From Bradyrhizobium sp. CCGB12 (GTDB lineage: Bacteria > Pseudomonadota > Alphaproteobacteria > Rhizobiales > Xanthobacteraceae): 64,000 nucleotides of DNA. The stretch is from the NCBI RefSeq assembly GCF_024199845.1, contig NZ_JANADO010000001.1, positions 62,001 to 126,000 on the forward strand. Reading direction: 5' to 3'. Positions 53,185 through 61,775 of the stretch are shown in pieces (the first letter of the stretch is position 1; each line of letters opens with the position of its first letter). The translations under genes were made by a program, and so were the position numbers. The notes beneath the pieces are model-generated. The model worked only from the letters and a program-made list of their open reading frames with translations, made no database searches and had not been told where the DNA came from.

Positions 53185-53898
53185 ATGCAGCCTATGAAGA
53201 GCAACGTGGAACTGGCTTCCGATAGTATCGTCGATCGCGTCTATGAACAGCTCAAGGCGATGGCCGTGAGCTATGAGTTCAAGCCGGGCGAACGGCTCAA
53301 CGAGGGCGAGCTGGCAAAACGCCTGGGCGTCAGCCGCACACCGCTGCGCGAGGCGCTCAACCGCCTCAACACCGAAGGCTTTCTGCGCTTCACGCCCGGC
53401 AAGGGCTTCTTCTGCCGCGAGCTCGACGCGCACGAGATCTTCGATCTCTACGAGCTGCGCAAGTCGATCGAGGTCGCCTCGATCCGCCTCGCCATCAAGC
53501 GCGCCAAGGATGAGGACATCGACGCGCTGCTGAAATTCCTCGAAGCCACCGGTCCCGATCCGGGCGAGCGCTCGTCTGTCGAACTGGTCGAGCTCGACGA
53601 GACCTTTCACGAGCGGCTGATGGCGATGTCTGACAATGCCGAGATGCTGCGCGTGCTGCGCAACGTCAACGCCCGCATCCGCTTCGTGCGCTGGATCGAC
53701 ATGGACCGCATCAATCGCTCCAACACGCAAGCCGAGCACCGCGCCGTCGTCGAAGGCCTAAAGGCGCGTGACGAAGAGGCTTGCGTCTCCGTTCTGGAGA
53801 AGCACATCGATCGCCGCCTCGACCGCATCACGTCCGCGATCAAGGAAGGCTACGCGCAGATCTACATGCCAGCCGCGGCGCGGTCGGCTGCGAATTGA
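53185..53898 (+). CDS. GntR-family regulator, FCD subfamily
   Basis: A 237-residue regulator. The winged helix is at about 10-75: DRVYEQLKAMAVSYEFKPGE, then LAKRLGVSRTPLREALNRLN. An FCD effector domain follows, with DETFHERLMAMSDNAEMLRV (Asp, His) and AEHRAVVEGLKARDEEACVS (His). ATG at 53185 or 53194; an imperfect inverted repeat CTGTGTTC/GAATGCAG (53169-53190) overlaps the first start, so the second may be used and the repeat may be an autoregulatory site. It probably controls the importer and enzyme genes around it. Confidence 0.9.
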   Translation: MQPMKSNVELASDSIVDRVYEQLKAMAVSYEFKPGERLNEGELAKRLGVSRTPLREALNRLNTEGFLRFTPGKGFFCRELDAHEIFDLYELRKSIEVASIRLAIKRAKDEDIDALLKFLEATGPDPGERSSVELVELDETFHERLMAMSDNAEMLRVLRNVNARIRFVRWIDMDRINRSNTQAEHRAVVEGLKARDEEACVSVLEKHIDRRLDRITSAIKEGYAQIYMPAAARSAAN

Positions 53899-53933
53899 CG
53901 CCCAGGCGGCGTCCTATTTCAGGAGGCGCAAGC

Positions 53934-54713
53934 ATGACGCTCAAGGACAAGGTTGCGGCTATCACCGGCGCGGCCCGCGGCATCGGCAAGGCCTGCGCGA
54001 AGAGATTCCTGGACGACGGCGTCAAGGTCGTGATCTCGGATGTCGATGCCGACGGCCTGGCGGCGACGGCCGCCGAGCTCGGGCGGCCGGATGCCTTGCG
54101 CACCGTCGTCGGCAATGTCGCCAAGCGCGCGGATGTGGACCAGTTCGTCGCGACCGCCGTGAAGGAGTTCGGTCGGCTCGACATCATGGTCAACAATGCC
54201 GGCGTCGCCCGTAACCGGGACATCCTCGAAATTTCCGAGGCGGAATTCGACGAAATCATCGGCATCAATTTGAAGGGCGCGTTCTTCGGCGTGCAAGCCG
54301 CAGCGAAGCAGATGATCGCGCAGGGTGGCGGCGGGGTCATCATCAACATGTCCTCGGTGAATGCGCTGCTGGCGATCCCGTCGCTGGCGACCTACGCCAT
54401 GTCCAAGGGCGGCATGAAGCAGCTCACCTCGGTCGCTGCTGTCGCGCTCGCCCCGCACAACATCCGCGTCGTCGCGGTCGGACCGGGCACGATCCTGACC
54501 GACATGGTGGCGTCGTCCATCTACACCTCCGAGGATGCCCGTAAGACCGTGATGTCGCGCACGCCAGCCGGCCGTGGCGGCGAGCCGAGCGAAGTCGCGT
54601 CGGTCGTAGCGTTCCTTGCCAGTGATGATGCGTCCTACATCACCGGACAGACGATCTATCCGGACGGTGGCCGGCTGATCCTGAACTACACGGTGCCGGT
54701 GAAGGAGAAGTAG
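53934..54713 (+). CDS. Short-chain dehydrogenase/reductase
   Basis: A 259-residue classical SDR: TGAARGIGKACAKRF (cofactor motif TGxxxGIG), NNAGV, catalytic Ser in INMSSVNALL, and YAMSKGG (YxxxK). The C-terminal GQTIYPDGGRLILNY is also typical. ATG at 53934 follows AGGAGG; the longer frame upstream overlaps the regulator. It is the last plus-strand gene of the amino acid block and may oxidise or reduce a downstream intermediate, but the 35-bp gap after the regulator also allows independent use. Confidence 0.93.
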   Translation: MTLKDKVAAITGAARGIGKACAKRFLDDGVKVVISDVDADGLAATAAELGRPDALRTVVGNVAKRADVDQFVATAVKEFGRLDIMVNNAGVARNRDILEISEAEFDEIIGINLKGAFFGVQAAAKQMIAQGGGGVIINMSSVNALLAIPSLATYAMSKGGMKQLTSVAAVALAPHNIRVVAVGPGTILTDMVASSIYTSEDARKTVMSRTPAGRGGEPSEVASVVAFLASDDASYITGQTIYPDGGRLILNYTVPVKEK

Positions 54714-54763
54714 GGGGCGCGAAAGCGCGGTGGGAACGAGGCTGCCGCTACGCTTTCGATGTC

Positions 54764-54783
54764 GTCCTGGCTTTCGCCAGGAC
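54764..54783. repeat. Short hairpin repeat between convergent genes
   Basis: Perfect 8-bp arms GTCCTGGC (54764-54771) and GCCAGGAC (54776-54783) with a TTTC loop. Related to the element at 34645-34670. It lies between the convergent SDR and IclR genes and can act as a terminator-like barrier. Confidence 0.6.
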
Positions 54784-54799
54784 AACGCAAAACTACCGC

Positions 54800-55594
54800 T
54801 CACTCCGCCGCGGCCGTCATGCCGTGGCCGAGCCGCTTCGAGATGCCGCCGGCGCAATCTCGCAAGGCGTGCGCGATCGGGCTGTCCCAGCGCGCGTCGA
54901 ACGTACCTTCCGGCCCCATCGCGGTGATGACCAGCGCGACATGGCCGGAATGGTCGAACACGGGCGCGGAGAACGCGTTGACGCCGGGCAGGGGATCGCC
55001 GAGCGCGCGGGCGAGGCCGTGCTTGCGCACCTCCGTGAGCATCTCGGCGACCTTCGCACCCTTGACGGCGCGCTTCGGGTTGTAGCCGACGCCGTGACGG
55101 TCGAGCCCGCTTTCGAGCGCGGCGCTGATCGTCTTGTCCGGCAGGAACGCCGCAAAGGCGCGGCCCGTGGCCGTCTCCAGCAACGCCATCACCGAGCCGG
55201 CGCGCATCACGATGTGGACGGGCTGGGCCGGCTCTTCGAGCTGCACCACGGTCGGACCGTGCGTGCCCCACACCGCCAGCGAGACCGCGTGCCCGATCTG
55301 GCTTGCCAGTGCGGCGATCTTGGGACGTGCGATGCGCACGCCGGAGAGCCGGCGCAGGCTGATCAGGCCGAGCTCCAGCGCCAGCGCACCGATCTCGTAG
55401 CGGCCGGTGCTCTCGTCCTGCTCGATCAGTCCGATGCGCGAGAAGCTGGCGAGATAAGGATGCGCCTTGGCCGGCGTCATGCCGGCTTCGCGGGCAAGAT
55501 CGCGCAGCATCATCGGCTCGCCGCTTCTGGCGAGCGCGCGAAGCAATTCTCCGCCGACCTCGATCGACTGGATGCCGCGGCTTTCCCTCTTCAT
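54800..55594 (-). CDS. IclR-family transcriptional regulator
   Basis: A 264-residue IclR protein. N-terminal winged helix: IEVGGELLRALARSGEPMML and DLAREAGMTPAKAHPYLASF. The C-terminal effector domain includes AVWGTHGPTVVQLEE and FDHSGHVALVITAMGPEGTF, a conserved IclR stretch. ATG at 55594 has AGGAGG close by. It is the third gene of a minus-strand unit with an FAD dehydrogenase and a binding protein, and probably responds to the substrate of that unit. Confidence 0.9.
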   Translation of the reverse strand: MKRESRGIQSIEVGGELLRALARSGEPMMLRDLAREAGMTPAKAHPYLASFSRIGLIEQDESTGRYEIGALALELGLISLRRLSGVRIARPKIAALASQIGHAVSLAVWGTHGPTVVQLEEPAQPVHIVMRAGSVMALLETATGRAFAAFLPDKTISAALESGLDRHGVGYNPKRAVKGAKVAEMLTEVRKHGLARALGDPLPGVNAFSAPVFDHSGHVALVITAMGPEGTFDARWDSPIAHALRDCAGGISKRLGHGMTAAAE

Positions 55595-55611
55595 GCGCCT
55601 CCTGGCGTACG

Positions 55612-57345
55612 CTACGCCGCGTTGCGCTTGGCGGCGCTGTCGGCAAGATGTCTGCCGGCAATGTAGCCGAAGGTCAGCGCCGGCCCAAGCGTGATGCCGG
55701 CGCCGGGATAGTTGCCACCCATGATGCTCGCCATGTCGTTGCCGGCGGCATAGAGCCCGGGAATGACGCGGTCTTCGGCGTCGAGCGCGCGGGCGTTCTC
55801 GTCGGTGACGATGCCGGCATAGGTGCCGAGATCGCCGATCACCATCTTGATGGCGTAGAACGGCCCGTTCTCGATCGGCGCGACGCAGGGGTTGGGACCG
55901 TGCAGCGCATCGCCCTGGTAGCGGTTATAGGCCTTCGAGCCCTTGCCGAAGGCGACGTCCTGTCCCAGCGGCGCGGTCGCATTGAATTGCCTGACGGTTT
56001 CGATGAACGCCTTCGCATCGATGCCGGCTTTCGCAGCCAGCGCCTCGAGCGTGTCGCCCCGCATGAGATAGCCGGTATTCAAATGATGGCCTGTTGGCAT
56101 CGGGAAGGGCGGCACGCAGCCAAGGCCGTACTTCCGCAGCGTCTTGTGATCGCAGACGAGATAGGCCGCGATCTCCTCGCCGGGCTTGGCCGCCTTGACC
56201 ATGGCCTGGACGAAGTCGTGATAGGAATTGCCTTCATTCGCAAAACGCCTGCCGTCGCGCATCACCGCGATCACGCCGGGTTTGGCGCGGTCGATGAAAT
56301 GCGGCATCACGCCCTTCGAGCCGTCCTTGCGCGTGGTCTGCGATACCGGCACCCAGGCCGCCGCGTTCGGCAGGCGATCCTCGACATGCCCGCCGGCGCT
56401 CTCCGCAAGGCGCAGGCCGTCACCGGTGTTGCCGGTGGGACCGGGCGAAAAATGCTCATTGCCGGTCGGCGCATGTGGAAACATCTTCTTGCGCCGCTCG
56501 ACGTCATGCGGAAAGCCGCCGCAGGCGAGCACGACACCCTGGCGCGCGCGGACTCGCACCTCGCGCCCCTCGCGCGAAACGATCGCGCCGGTGACGGTAC
56601 CGTTCTCGACCGTCAGCTCGCGCACCGGGGAGGATAGCCACATCGGAATCTTCAAATCCTGCGCCGACTTCGCGAGGCGCCCGGCGAGGGCATTGCCGTT
56701 GGTCAGTGTCATGCCACGGCCGTAGCGGAGCACGTCCATCAAATGCCGCGACAGACGCTTGGCGACATAGATCGCCGAGGTCAGCGATTTCGTCGCGCGC
56801 ATGAAATGGACGATATCCTTGCCTGAACCAAGCATCATGCCAAACACGGTCAGTTCAGGCAGGGGCATGCCGAGTGTCCCGATGTGGTCACCGAGCTCGC
56901 GTCCATCGAACGGGCGCGCCACCATCGAACGCCCGCCCTGGGTGCCGCCGGGCGCCTCCGAGTGGTAGTCGGGAAACACCAGCGGCATGTCGAAGCGGAG
57001 CGCTGTCTTGGTGGTAAAGAAATCGACCGCCTCGGGACCGGCGGTCAGGAACGCATCGACACGCGCAGCGTCGTAATTGTTGCCGGCCTCGTGACGCAAG
57101 TAAGTGCGGGCTTGCTCCGGCGTCTCCGTGATGCCGTAAGCCTTCGCCAGCGAGGTGCCGGGAATCCAGAGCCAGCCGCCGGAGCGGGCGGTGGTGCCGC
57201 CGAAGCGCGGCTCCTTCTCGACGATCAAGACGTCGAGGCCGCGATAGCGCGCGGTGATCGCGGCCGACATGCCGGAGGCGCCCGATCCGGCCACGAGCAC
57301 ATCGCACTCGTACGTCTCAATTGCGCTATGCTCGCTGCCGGTCAT
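55612..57345 (-). CDS. FAD-dependent dehydrogenase, fumarate reductase/3-ketosteroid dehydrogenase family
   Basis: A 577-residue flavoprotein of the FAD_binding_2 family. FAD motif: DVLVAGSGASGMSAAITARY, then FGGTTARSGGWLWIPG. The C-terminal end carries GLYAAGNDMASIMGGNYPGA and GITLGPALTFGYIAGRHLA, the usual second FAD contact. Relatives include 3-ketosteroid delta-1-dehydrogenase, urocanate reductase and tricarballylate dehydrogenase; the ending resembles the steroid-type group, but the substrate is open. It starts 7 bp after the binding-protein gene and is followed by the IclR gene, so the three form an operon. Confidence 0.87.
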   Translation of the reverse strand: MTGSEHSAIETYECDVLVAGSGASGMSAAITARYRGLDVLIVEKEPRFGGTTARSGGWLWIPGTSLAKAYGITETPEQARTYLRHEAGNNYDAARVDAFLTAGPEAVDFFTTKTALRFDMPLVFPDYHSEAPGGTQGGRSMVARPFDGRELGDHIGTLGMPLPELTVFGMMLGSGKDIVHFMRATKSLTSAIYVAKRLSRHLMDVLRYGRGMTLTNGNALAGRLAKSAQDLKIPMWLSSPVRELTVENGTVTGAIVSREGREVRVRARQGVVLACGGFPHDVERRKKMFPHAPTGNEHFSPGPTGNTGDGLRLAESAGGHVEDRLPNAAAWVPVSQTTRKDGSKGVMPHFIDRAKPGVIAVMRDGRRFANEGNSYHDFVQAMVKAAKPGEEIAAYLVCDHKTLRKYGLGCVPPFPMPTGHHLNTGYLMRGDTLEALAAKAGIDAKAFIETVRQFNATAPLGQDVAFGKGSKAYNRYQGDALHGPNPCVAPIENGPFYAIKMVIGDLGTYAGIVTDENARALDAEDRVIPGLYAAGNDMASIMGGNYPGAGITLGPALTFGYIAGRHLADSAAKRNAA

Positions 57346-57352
57346 CTCTGCC

Positions 57353-58567
57353 TCACTTCTTCAAGAGCGGACATTTGGATTCGGAGACCGGGCGAAAGGC
57401 GTCCTCGCCCTTCACGGTCTTGACGATCTCCAGATAGTCCCACGGTTCCTTGGACTGCTCGGGCGTTTTTACCTTGGCAAGATACATGTCGCGGATGACG
57501 CGGCCGTCCTCGCGCAACTTGCCGCCATGGACGAATGTATCCTCGATCGGCAGCTCGCGCATCTTGGCCATCACCTTGGCGGGATCGTCGGTTCCGGCGG
57601 CCTTGATGGCCTTGAGATAGTGCAGCACCGAACCGTAGACGCCGGTTTGGATCATGGTCGGCATCACCTTGGTGCGCTCATAGAATTTTTTCGACCAGGC
57701 CCGCGTCGCCTCGTCCATGTTCCAGTACGAGGCTGTCGTCATATAGGTGCCCTGCGCGGCCTTCAGGCCGATCGCGTGCACGTCGGTGTCGAACATCAAG
57801 AGGCCGACGAGCTTCTGGCCGCCCTGGACGAGGCCGAATTCGCCGGACTGCTTGATGGCGTTATCCGTGTCCTGGCCGGCATTGGCGAAGGCGACGACGT
57901 CGGATTTCGAGCTCTGCGCCTGGAGCGCGAAGGAGGAGAAGTCCGCGGTGTTGGTCGGGTGCTTGACGCCGCCGAGCACCTTGCCGCCCATCTCGTTGAT
58001 GAAGCGGGTGGCGTCCTTTTCGAGCTGCTGGCCGAAGGCGTAGTCGGCGGTGATGAAGTACCAGGATTTGCCGCCTTCCTTGATCACGGCGGAGGCCGTC
58101 ACCTTGGACAACGCATAGGTATCGTAGGTGAAGTGCACGGTGTTCGGGCTGCAAAGCTCGTCGGTCAGCGAGCTTGCGCCGGGGCCGGAGAGCAGGGCGA
58201 TCTTGTTGCGCTCGCGCACCATGTTGTGCACGGCGATCGCGATGCCGGAATTGGGGATGTCGACGACGGCGTCGACCTTGCCGTTGTCGAACCAGCCGCG
58301 CACGATCTGCACGCCGACGTCGGTCTTCATCTGGTGGTCGGCGCTGATGATCTCGATCGGCTTGCCGAGCACGGTCGGCCCAAACTCCTCCACCGCCATC
58401 TTCGCGGCTTCGACCGAGCCCGGCCCGCTGTTGTCGCGGCCCCAACTCGACAGATCCGTCAGCACCCCGATCCGCACTGCGTCATCGGAGACTTGCGCGG
58501 TCGCCGCCGATGTCATGGCTGCCGAAGTCATGGCCGCGAGCATGGCGCAGGCCAAAAGCCCTCTCAT
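57353..58567 (-). CDS. Branched-chain amino acid-type ABC binding protein (orphan)
   Basis: A 404-residue Peripla_BP_6 protein. Signal peptide MRGLLACAMLAAM then an ATSAAM-type tandem repeat, cleavage near TAQV. Mature start VRIGVLTDLSSWGRDNSGPG and later SWYFITADYAFGQQLEKDAT are typical of LivJ-like proteins, many of which bind aromatic acids rather than leucine. No permease or ATPase gene lies nearby, so it must borrow a membrane complex from elsewhere. ATG at 58567 with GAGAGGG upstream; the longer frame to 58621 is rejected. Confidence 0.9.
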   Translation of the reverse strand: MRGLLACAMLAAMTSAAMTSAATAQVSDDAVRIGVLTDLSSWGRDNSGPGSVEAAKMAVEEFGPTVLGKPIEIISADHQMKTDVGVQIVRGWFDNGKVDAVVDIPNSGIAIAVHNMVRERNKIALLSGPGASSLTDELCSPNTVHFTYDTYALSKVTASAVIKEGGKSWYFITADYAFGQQLEKDATRFINEMGGKVLGGVKHPTNTADFSSFALQAQSSKSDVVAFANAGQDTDNAIKQSGEFGLVQGGQKLVGLLMFDTDVHAIGLKAAQGTYMTTASYWNMDEATRAWSKKFYERTKVMPTMIQTGVYGSVLHYLKAIKAAGTDDPAKVMAKMRELPIEDTFVHGGKLREDGRVIRDMYLAKVKTPEQSKEPWDYLEIVKTVKGEDAFRPVSESKCPLLKK

Positions 58568-58725
58568 CGTCGTTCCCTCTCTTATTGGCCGCTTGGCGCG
58601 GCGGGCTATTTCTATACACAAATTAGATATTATAAAATTAGTTTGTCAATGGCGAATAAGGTGGGCGATGAGGTTCCGTGGCCGTCGAGACGATGTCGCG
58701 GAACATGCGCAACTGCCTCAACGCC

Positions 58726-58812
58726 CGTGATTGCGAGCGGAGCGAAGCAATCCAGACTATTTCCGCGGAGACACTCTGGATTGCTTCGTCGCAAGGGCTC
58801 CTCGCAATGACG
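58726..58812. repeat. Palindromic repeat, second copy of the 27307 family
   Basis: Left arm 58726-58756 and right arm 58776-58812 match the arms of the element at 27317-27396 (shared GCGAAGCAATCCAGA and TCTGGATTGCTTCG), with a TTTCCGCGGA core in the loop. The right arm carries an extra insertion and mismatches, so this copy is decayed. It lies between the divergent binding-protein and transporter genes. Confidence 0.75.
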
Positions 58813-58931
58813 GACGTGGGAGCAGCGGCGCGCAAATCTCGCGCAGTTATCCTGTGAGAGCTAACACCTCCACAGGTTGCAACCGCCGTCGCGATTGGTC
58901 ATGATCCCCTCAGGAATCTTTGGGGCGTGGC

Positions 58932-60233
58932 ATGACGGCAGCAACGGGGGTCTCCGCGGCGGCGGAGAGATCGACGACGGCGCGTGTGGTGTGGGCGAGC
59001 GCGCTTGGCACCGCGATCGAATGGTACGACTTCCTGATCTACGGCACCGCCGCGGCGCTCGTGTTCAACAAGCTGTTCTTCCCGAGCTTCGACCCCTTCG
59101 TCGGCACGCTTGCGGCGTTCTCGACCTATGCGGTCGGCTTCGTCGCGCGGCCGATCGGCGGTGCGATCATCGGACATTATGGCGACCGGCTTGGGCGCAA
59201 GGCCATGCTGGTCGCGACCATGATCGCGATGGGGCTCGGCACCTTCCTGATCGGCTGCCTGCCGACCTACAGCCAGATCGGCATCTGGGCGCCGATCTTT
59301 CTCGTCATCCTGCGCTTCATCCAGGGCATTGGCCTCGGGGGCGAATGGAGCGGCGCAGTCGTGATGGTGATCGAGCACGCCGGCAACCGCCGCGGCTTCT
59401 ACGGCAGCCTGGTGCAGATCGGCTTTCCAGTCGGCGTCGCCGCCTCCACCGGCATCTTCGGCCTGGTGACGCAATTGCCCGAGGCGGACTTCTTGAGCTG
59501 GGGTTGGCGGGTGCCGTTCCTGATCAGCATTTTGCTGGTCGGTGTTGGCTTCATCGTGCGGCTCAAGCTTGCGGAGACGCCGCACTTCAAGGAGGTGGTC
59601 GAGCGTAAGGAAGTGCTGGCGCAGCCGGTGCTTGAGGTGCTGCGCCGCGACTGGCGCAGCTGCCTGCTTGCGATCGGCATCACGGTCTCCGAAGTCGGCC
59701 TCGCTTATCTCCTCACCGTCTTCACGGTTGTTTACGCCACAACAAAACTCGGCCTGCCGCGGCAGGTGATCCTGAACGCGGTGGTCTATGCCGCGATCGT
59801 CGAGTTCGCGACGCTGCCGCTCGCCGGCTGGCTCTCCGACATTTTCGGCCGCAAGGCGCTGTATCTGGCCGGTGGCGTGTTCTCCGTGGCACTGGCGTTT
59901 CCGCTGTTCTGGTTCCTCGACACCCGGGAGCCGGCGCTGATCACCTTCGCGCTCGTCGTCACGATGACGCTGACCCACGCGCTGCTGTTCGGGCCGAAGG
60001 CGGCCTTCATGCCGGAGCTGTTCCGCACCCAGGTGCGCTACAGCGGTGCTTCGCTCGGCGCCAATGTCGCGGCCGCGCTCAGCGGCGGCTTCTCCCCGCT
60101 GATCGCGGCCGCGCTGCTCGCTTGGGCCGGCTCGTACTGGGCAGTGTCGGTCTACATCATCGCGCTGTCGATCGTCACGATCATCGCAACGCTGATGGCA
60201 CCCGAGACGGCGCGGGACGCGCTGAAATCCTGA
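58932..60233 (+). CDS. MFS transporter, metabolite:H+ symporter (MHS) type
   Basis: A 433-residue transporter with about 12 hydrophobic segments. MHS signature SALGTAIEWYDFLIYGTAAA near residue 25, loop motif GHYGDRLGRKAMLVATMI and IGLGGEWSGAVVMVIEHA, a shikimate/citrate-carrier-like stretch. ATG at 58932; an upstream GTG-type start at 58920 adds four residues. It is the third MHS carrier in the window. It is divergent from the orphan binding-protein operon and converges on the glycosidase-like gene with a 3-bp gap. Confidence 0.9.
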   Translation: MTAATGVSAAAERSTTARVVWASALGTAIEWYDFLIYGTAAALVFNKLFFPSFDPFVGTLAAFSTYAVGFVARPIGGAIIGHYGDRLGRKAMLVATMIAMGLGTFLIGCLPTYSQIGIWAPIFLVILRFIQGIGLGGEWSGAVVMVIEHAGNRRGFYGSLVQIGFPVGVAASTGIFGLVTQLPEADFLSWGWRVPFLISILLVGVGFIVRLKLAETPHFKEVVERKEVLAQPVLEVLRRDWRSCLLAIGITVSEVGLAYLLTVFTVVYATTKLGLPRQVILNAVVYAAIVEFATLPLAGWLSDIFGRKALYLAGGVFSVALAFPLFWFLDTREPALITFALVVTMTLTHALLFGPKAAFMPELFRTQVRYSGASLGANVAAALSGGFSPLIAAALLAWAGSYWAVSVYIIALSIVTIIATLMAPETARDALKS

Positions 60234-60236
60234 GCG

Positions 60237-61775
60237 TCAGAGGCAGGCGGGGTTGGCCGCGCTGGGGATGACGAAGAAGGTGATCGTCGCCGGCGCGAGA
60301 TCGATCGTGCCGGCTGCTGTTGGAATGCCCGCGATGTCAGGCCATCGGTCGCCAGCCGCAAGCGCCAGCGTTCTGCCGTTCAATTGCACCGTCGTGCTCT
60401 GGGGCCGCGCGGAATGAAGGGTGTAGCGCTCGGATGGAAGCGGCAGGGCCAGCGAGCGTGAGGCATCGCGCGAGATGTTGATCGCGAGTAGCGCGACCGC
60501 GCCGCGCGAGGTCGGGTGGCAATGTGCATAGACGTGCAGACCCGGCGCGGCGGCCGAACCCGTGTCGAGCACCGTCGTCCCCATCAAGCGATGCCAGAGC
60601 AGCGCGGCCCAGTAGTTCGCTCGGGGACGAAAGGTCCTCTCGTCCAGCAGACCGTAGTCGCTGGCGGCCAGCGTGTTCTGCATCACCACCTGGACGCCGG
60701 CTCGAGCCAGGCGTCCAAGCTGGTCGAGATAGCGGAACGTGTCAAGGAACGTGCTGTCCCAGCGATTGCCGCCGCAGGCCGCATCCGCCGTCTCCGTCAG
60801 CCAGATCGGCTTGCCTGGCTCGAACGCGTCACGCAAGTCGCGATAGATCGCCAGCGCCGCATCGCTGCGGGCGAGCCATTGCTCCGAAAGCGCCTGCGCC
60901 GGATCGTCACGGCCCCCGCAGCGCGGCGAGATCGAGTTGTAGTGATGATAGGAGAAGCGGTCGAGGCCAGGGCCGGATGCGGCGAGGAGATCGCGCGTGG
61001 TGATGCCTGATGTGGACGGGGCCGCCGTATCGCCGACGGAGCCGGGGCCGATGATCAGCATCTCCGGCGCGTTGTGCCGGATCCATTCGCGAAACTCCTT
61101 GACGTCTCGGCCATAGGCCTTCGCGTCGTATCCCGGTGGCGCGCCGTTCGTGGCCGCGAGCGTCGGCTCGTTCATGAACTCGGCAGCGCTGAGACGGCCG
61201 CCGAGTGAGCGCGTGAAATCGATCAGGCGTTGTGCCTGATCTGGCCGCCATGTGCCATCGCTACCGCGGCTGCCTGAACTGACGGCGAAGGAGGTGACGA
61301 TCTCCGCATCGACCGCGCGCGCGAAATCGATCACGCCGCGCCACTGCGCCCGGGTAAGCACGGAGCTGAAACCGGCCGGCGGCTGTATTGGGGCGAGCTC
61401 CGTGTCCGCGAAGAAAGTCGCATTGGCCCAGGTCCCGCTGATGCGAACATAGGCCGGCGACAGGGCGGCGGCGAGCATGCGCAGACGTCGGTTGGAAAGC
61501 TCAATCGGAGGCCTGTAGCTGTAACGATCGCGTTGATCGAAGGCGCGGTCACCGCGCGGATACGGTTTCCAGAACCGTCCGCCGGTCACTTCCACCATCT
61601 CGATATTGTAGGACTGAAAGCGCGGATCGATCGTGCCGATCGACCTTAGCTCCGCGGGCGCGATCGATACATCGTCCGAGTGTGCGGTGCTCGCCGTCAC
61701 GGTCGTGGCAAGGCTCGCCACCAGAATGCACCGCCAAAGCGGTCGGAGAAGCGATGCGGGCCGGGCCGCGATCAC
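60237..61775 (-). CDS. Exported clan-A glycoside hydrolase-like protein (GH79/GH39-like)
   Basis: A 512-residue protein. Residues about 8-34 form a signal peptide (ending STAHSD). The body looks like a TIM-barrel glycosidase: SAAEFMNEPTLAATNG holds an Asn-Glu acid/base pair, and KPIWLTETADAACGGNR holds the expected nucleophile Glu on a later strand. FSYHHYNSISP between them fits heparanase-like GH79. A beta-domain follows at the end. The start is a GTG at 61775 that overlaps the stop of the LysR gene; the much longer open frame upstream is a LysR shadow. The substrate is unknown and could be a plant or own-surface glycan. Confidence 0.7.
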   Translation of the reverse strand: MIAARPASLLRPLWRCILVASLATTVTASTAHSDDVSIAPAELRSIGTIDPRFQSYNIEMVEVTGGRFWKPYPRGDRAFDQRDRYSYRPPIELSNRRLRMLAAALSPAYVRISGTWANATFFADTELAPIQPPAGFSSVLTRAQWRGVIDFARAVDAEIVTSFAVSSGSRGSDGTWRPDQAQRLIDFTRSLGGRLSAAEFMNEPTLAATNGAPPGYDAKAYGRDVKEFREWIRHNAPEMLIIGPGSVGDTAAPSTSGITTRDLLAASGPGLDRFSYHHYNSISPRCGGRDDPAQALSEQWLARSDAALAIYRDLRDAFEPGKPIWLTETADAACGGNRWDSTFLDTFRYLDQLGRLARAGVQVVMQNTLAASDYGLLDERTFRPRANYWAALLWHRLMGTTVLDTGSAAAPGLHVYAHCHPTSRGAVALLAINISRDASRSLALPLPSERYTLHSARPQSTTVQLNGRTLALAAGDRWPDIAGIPTAAGTIDLAPATITFFVIPSAANPACL

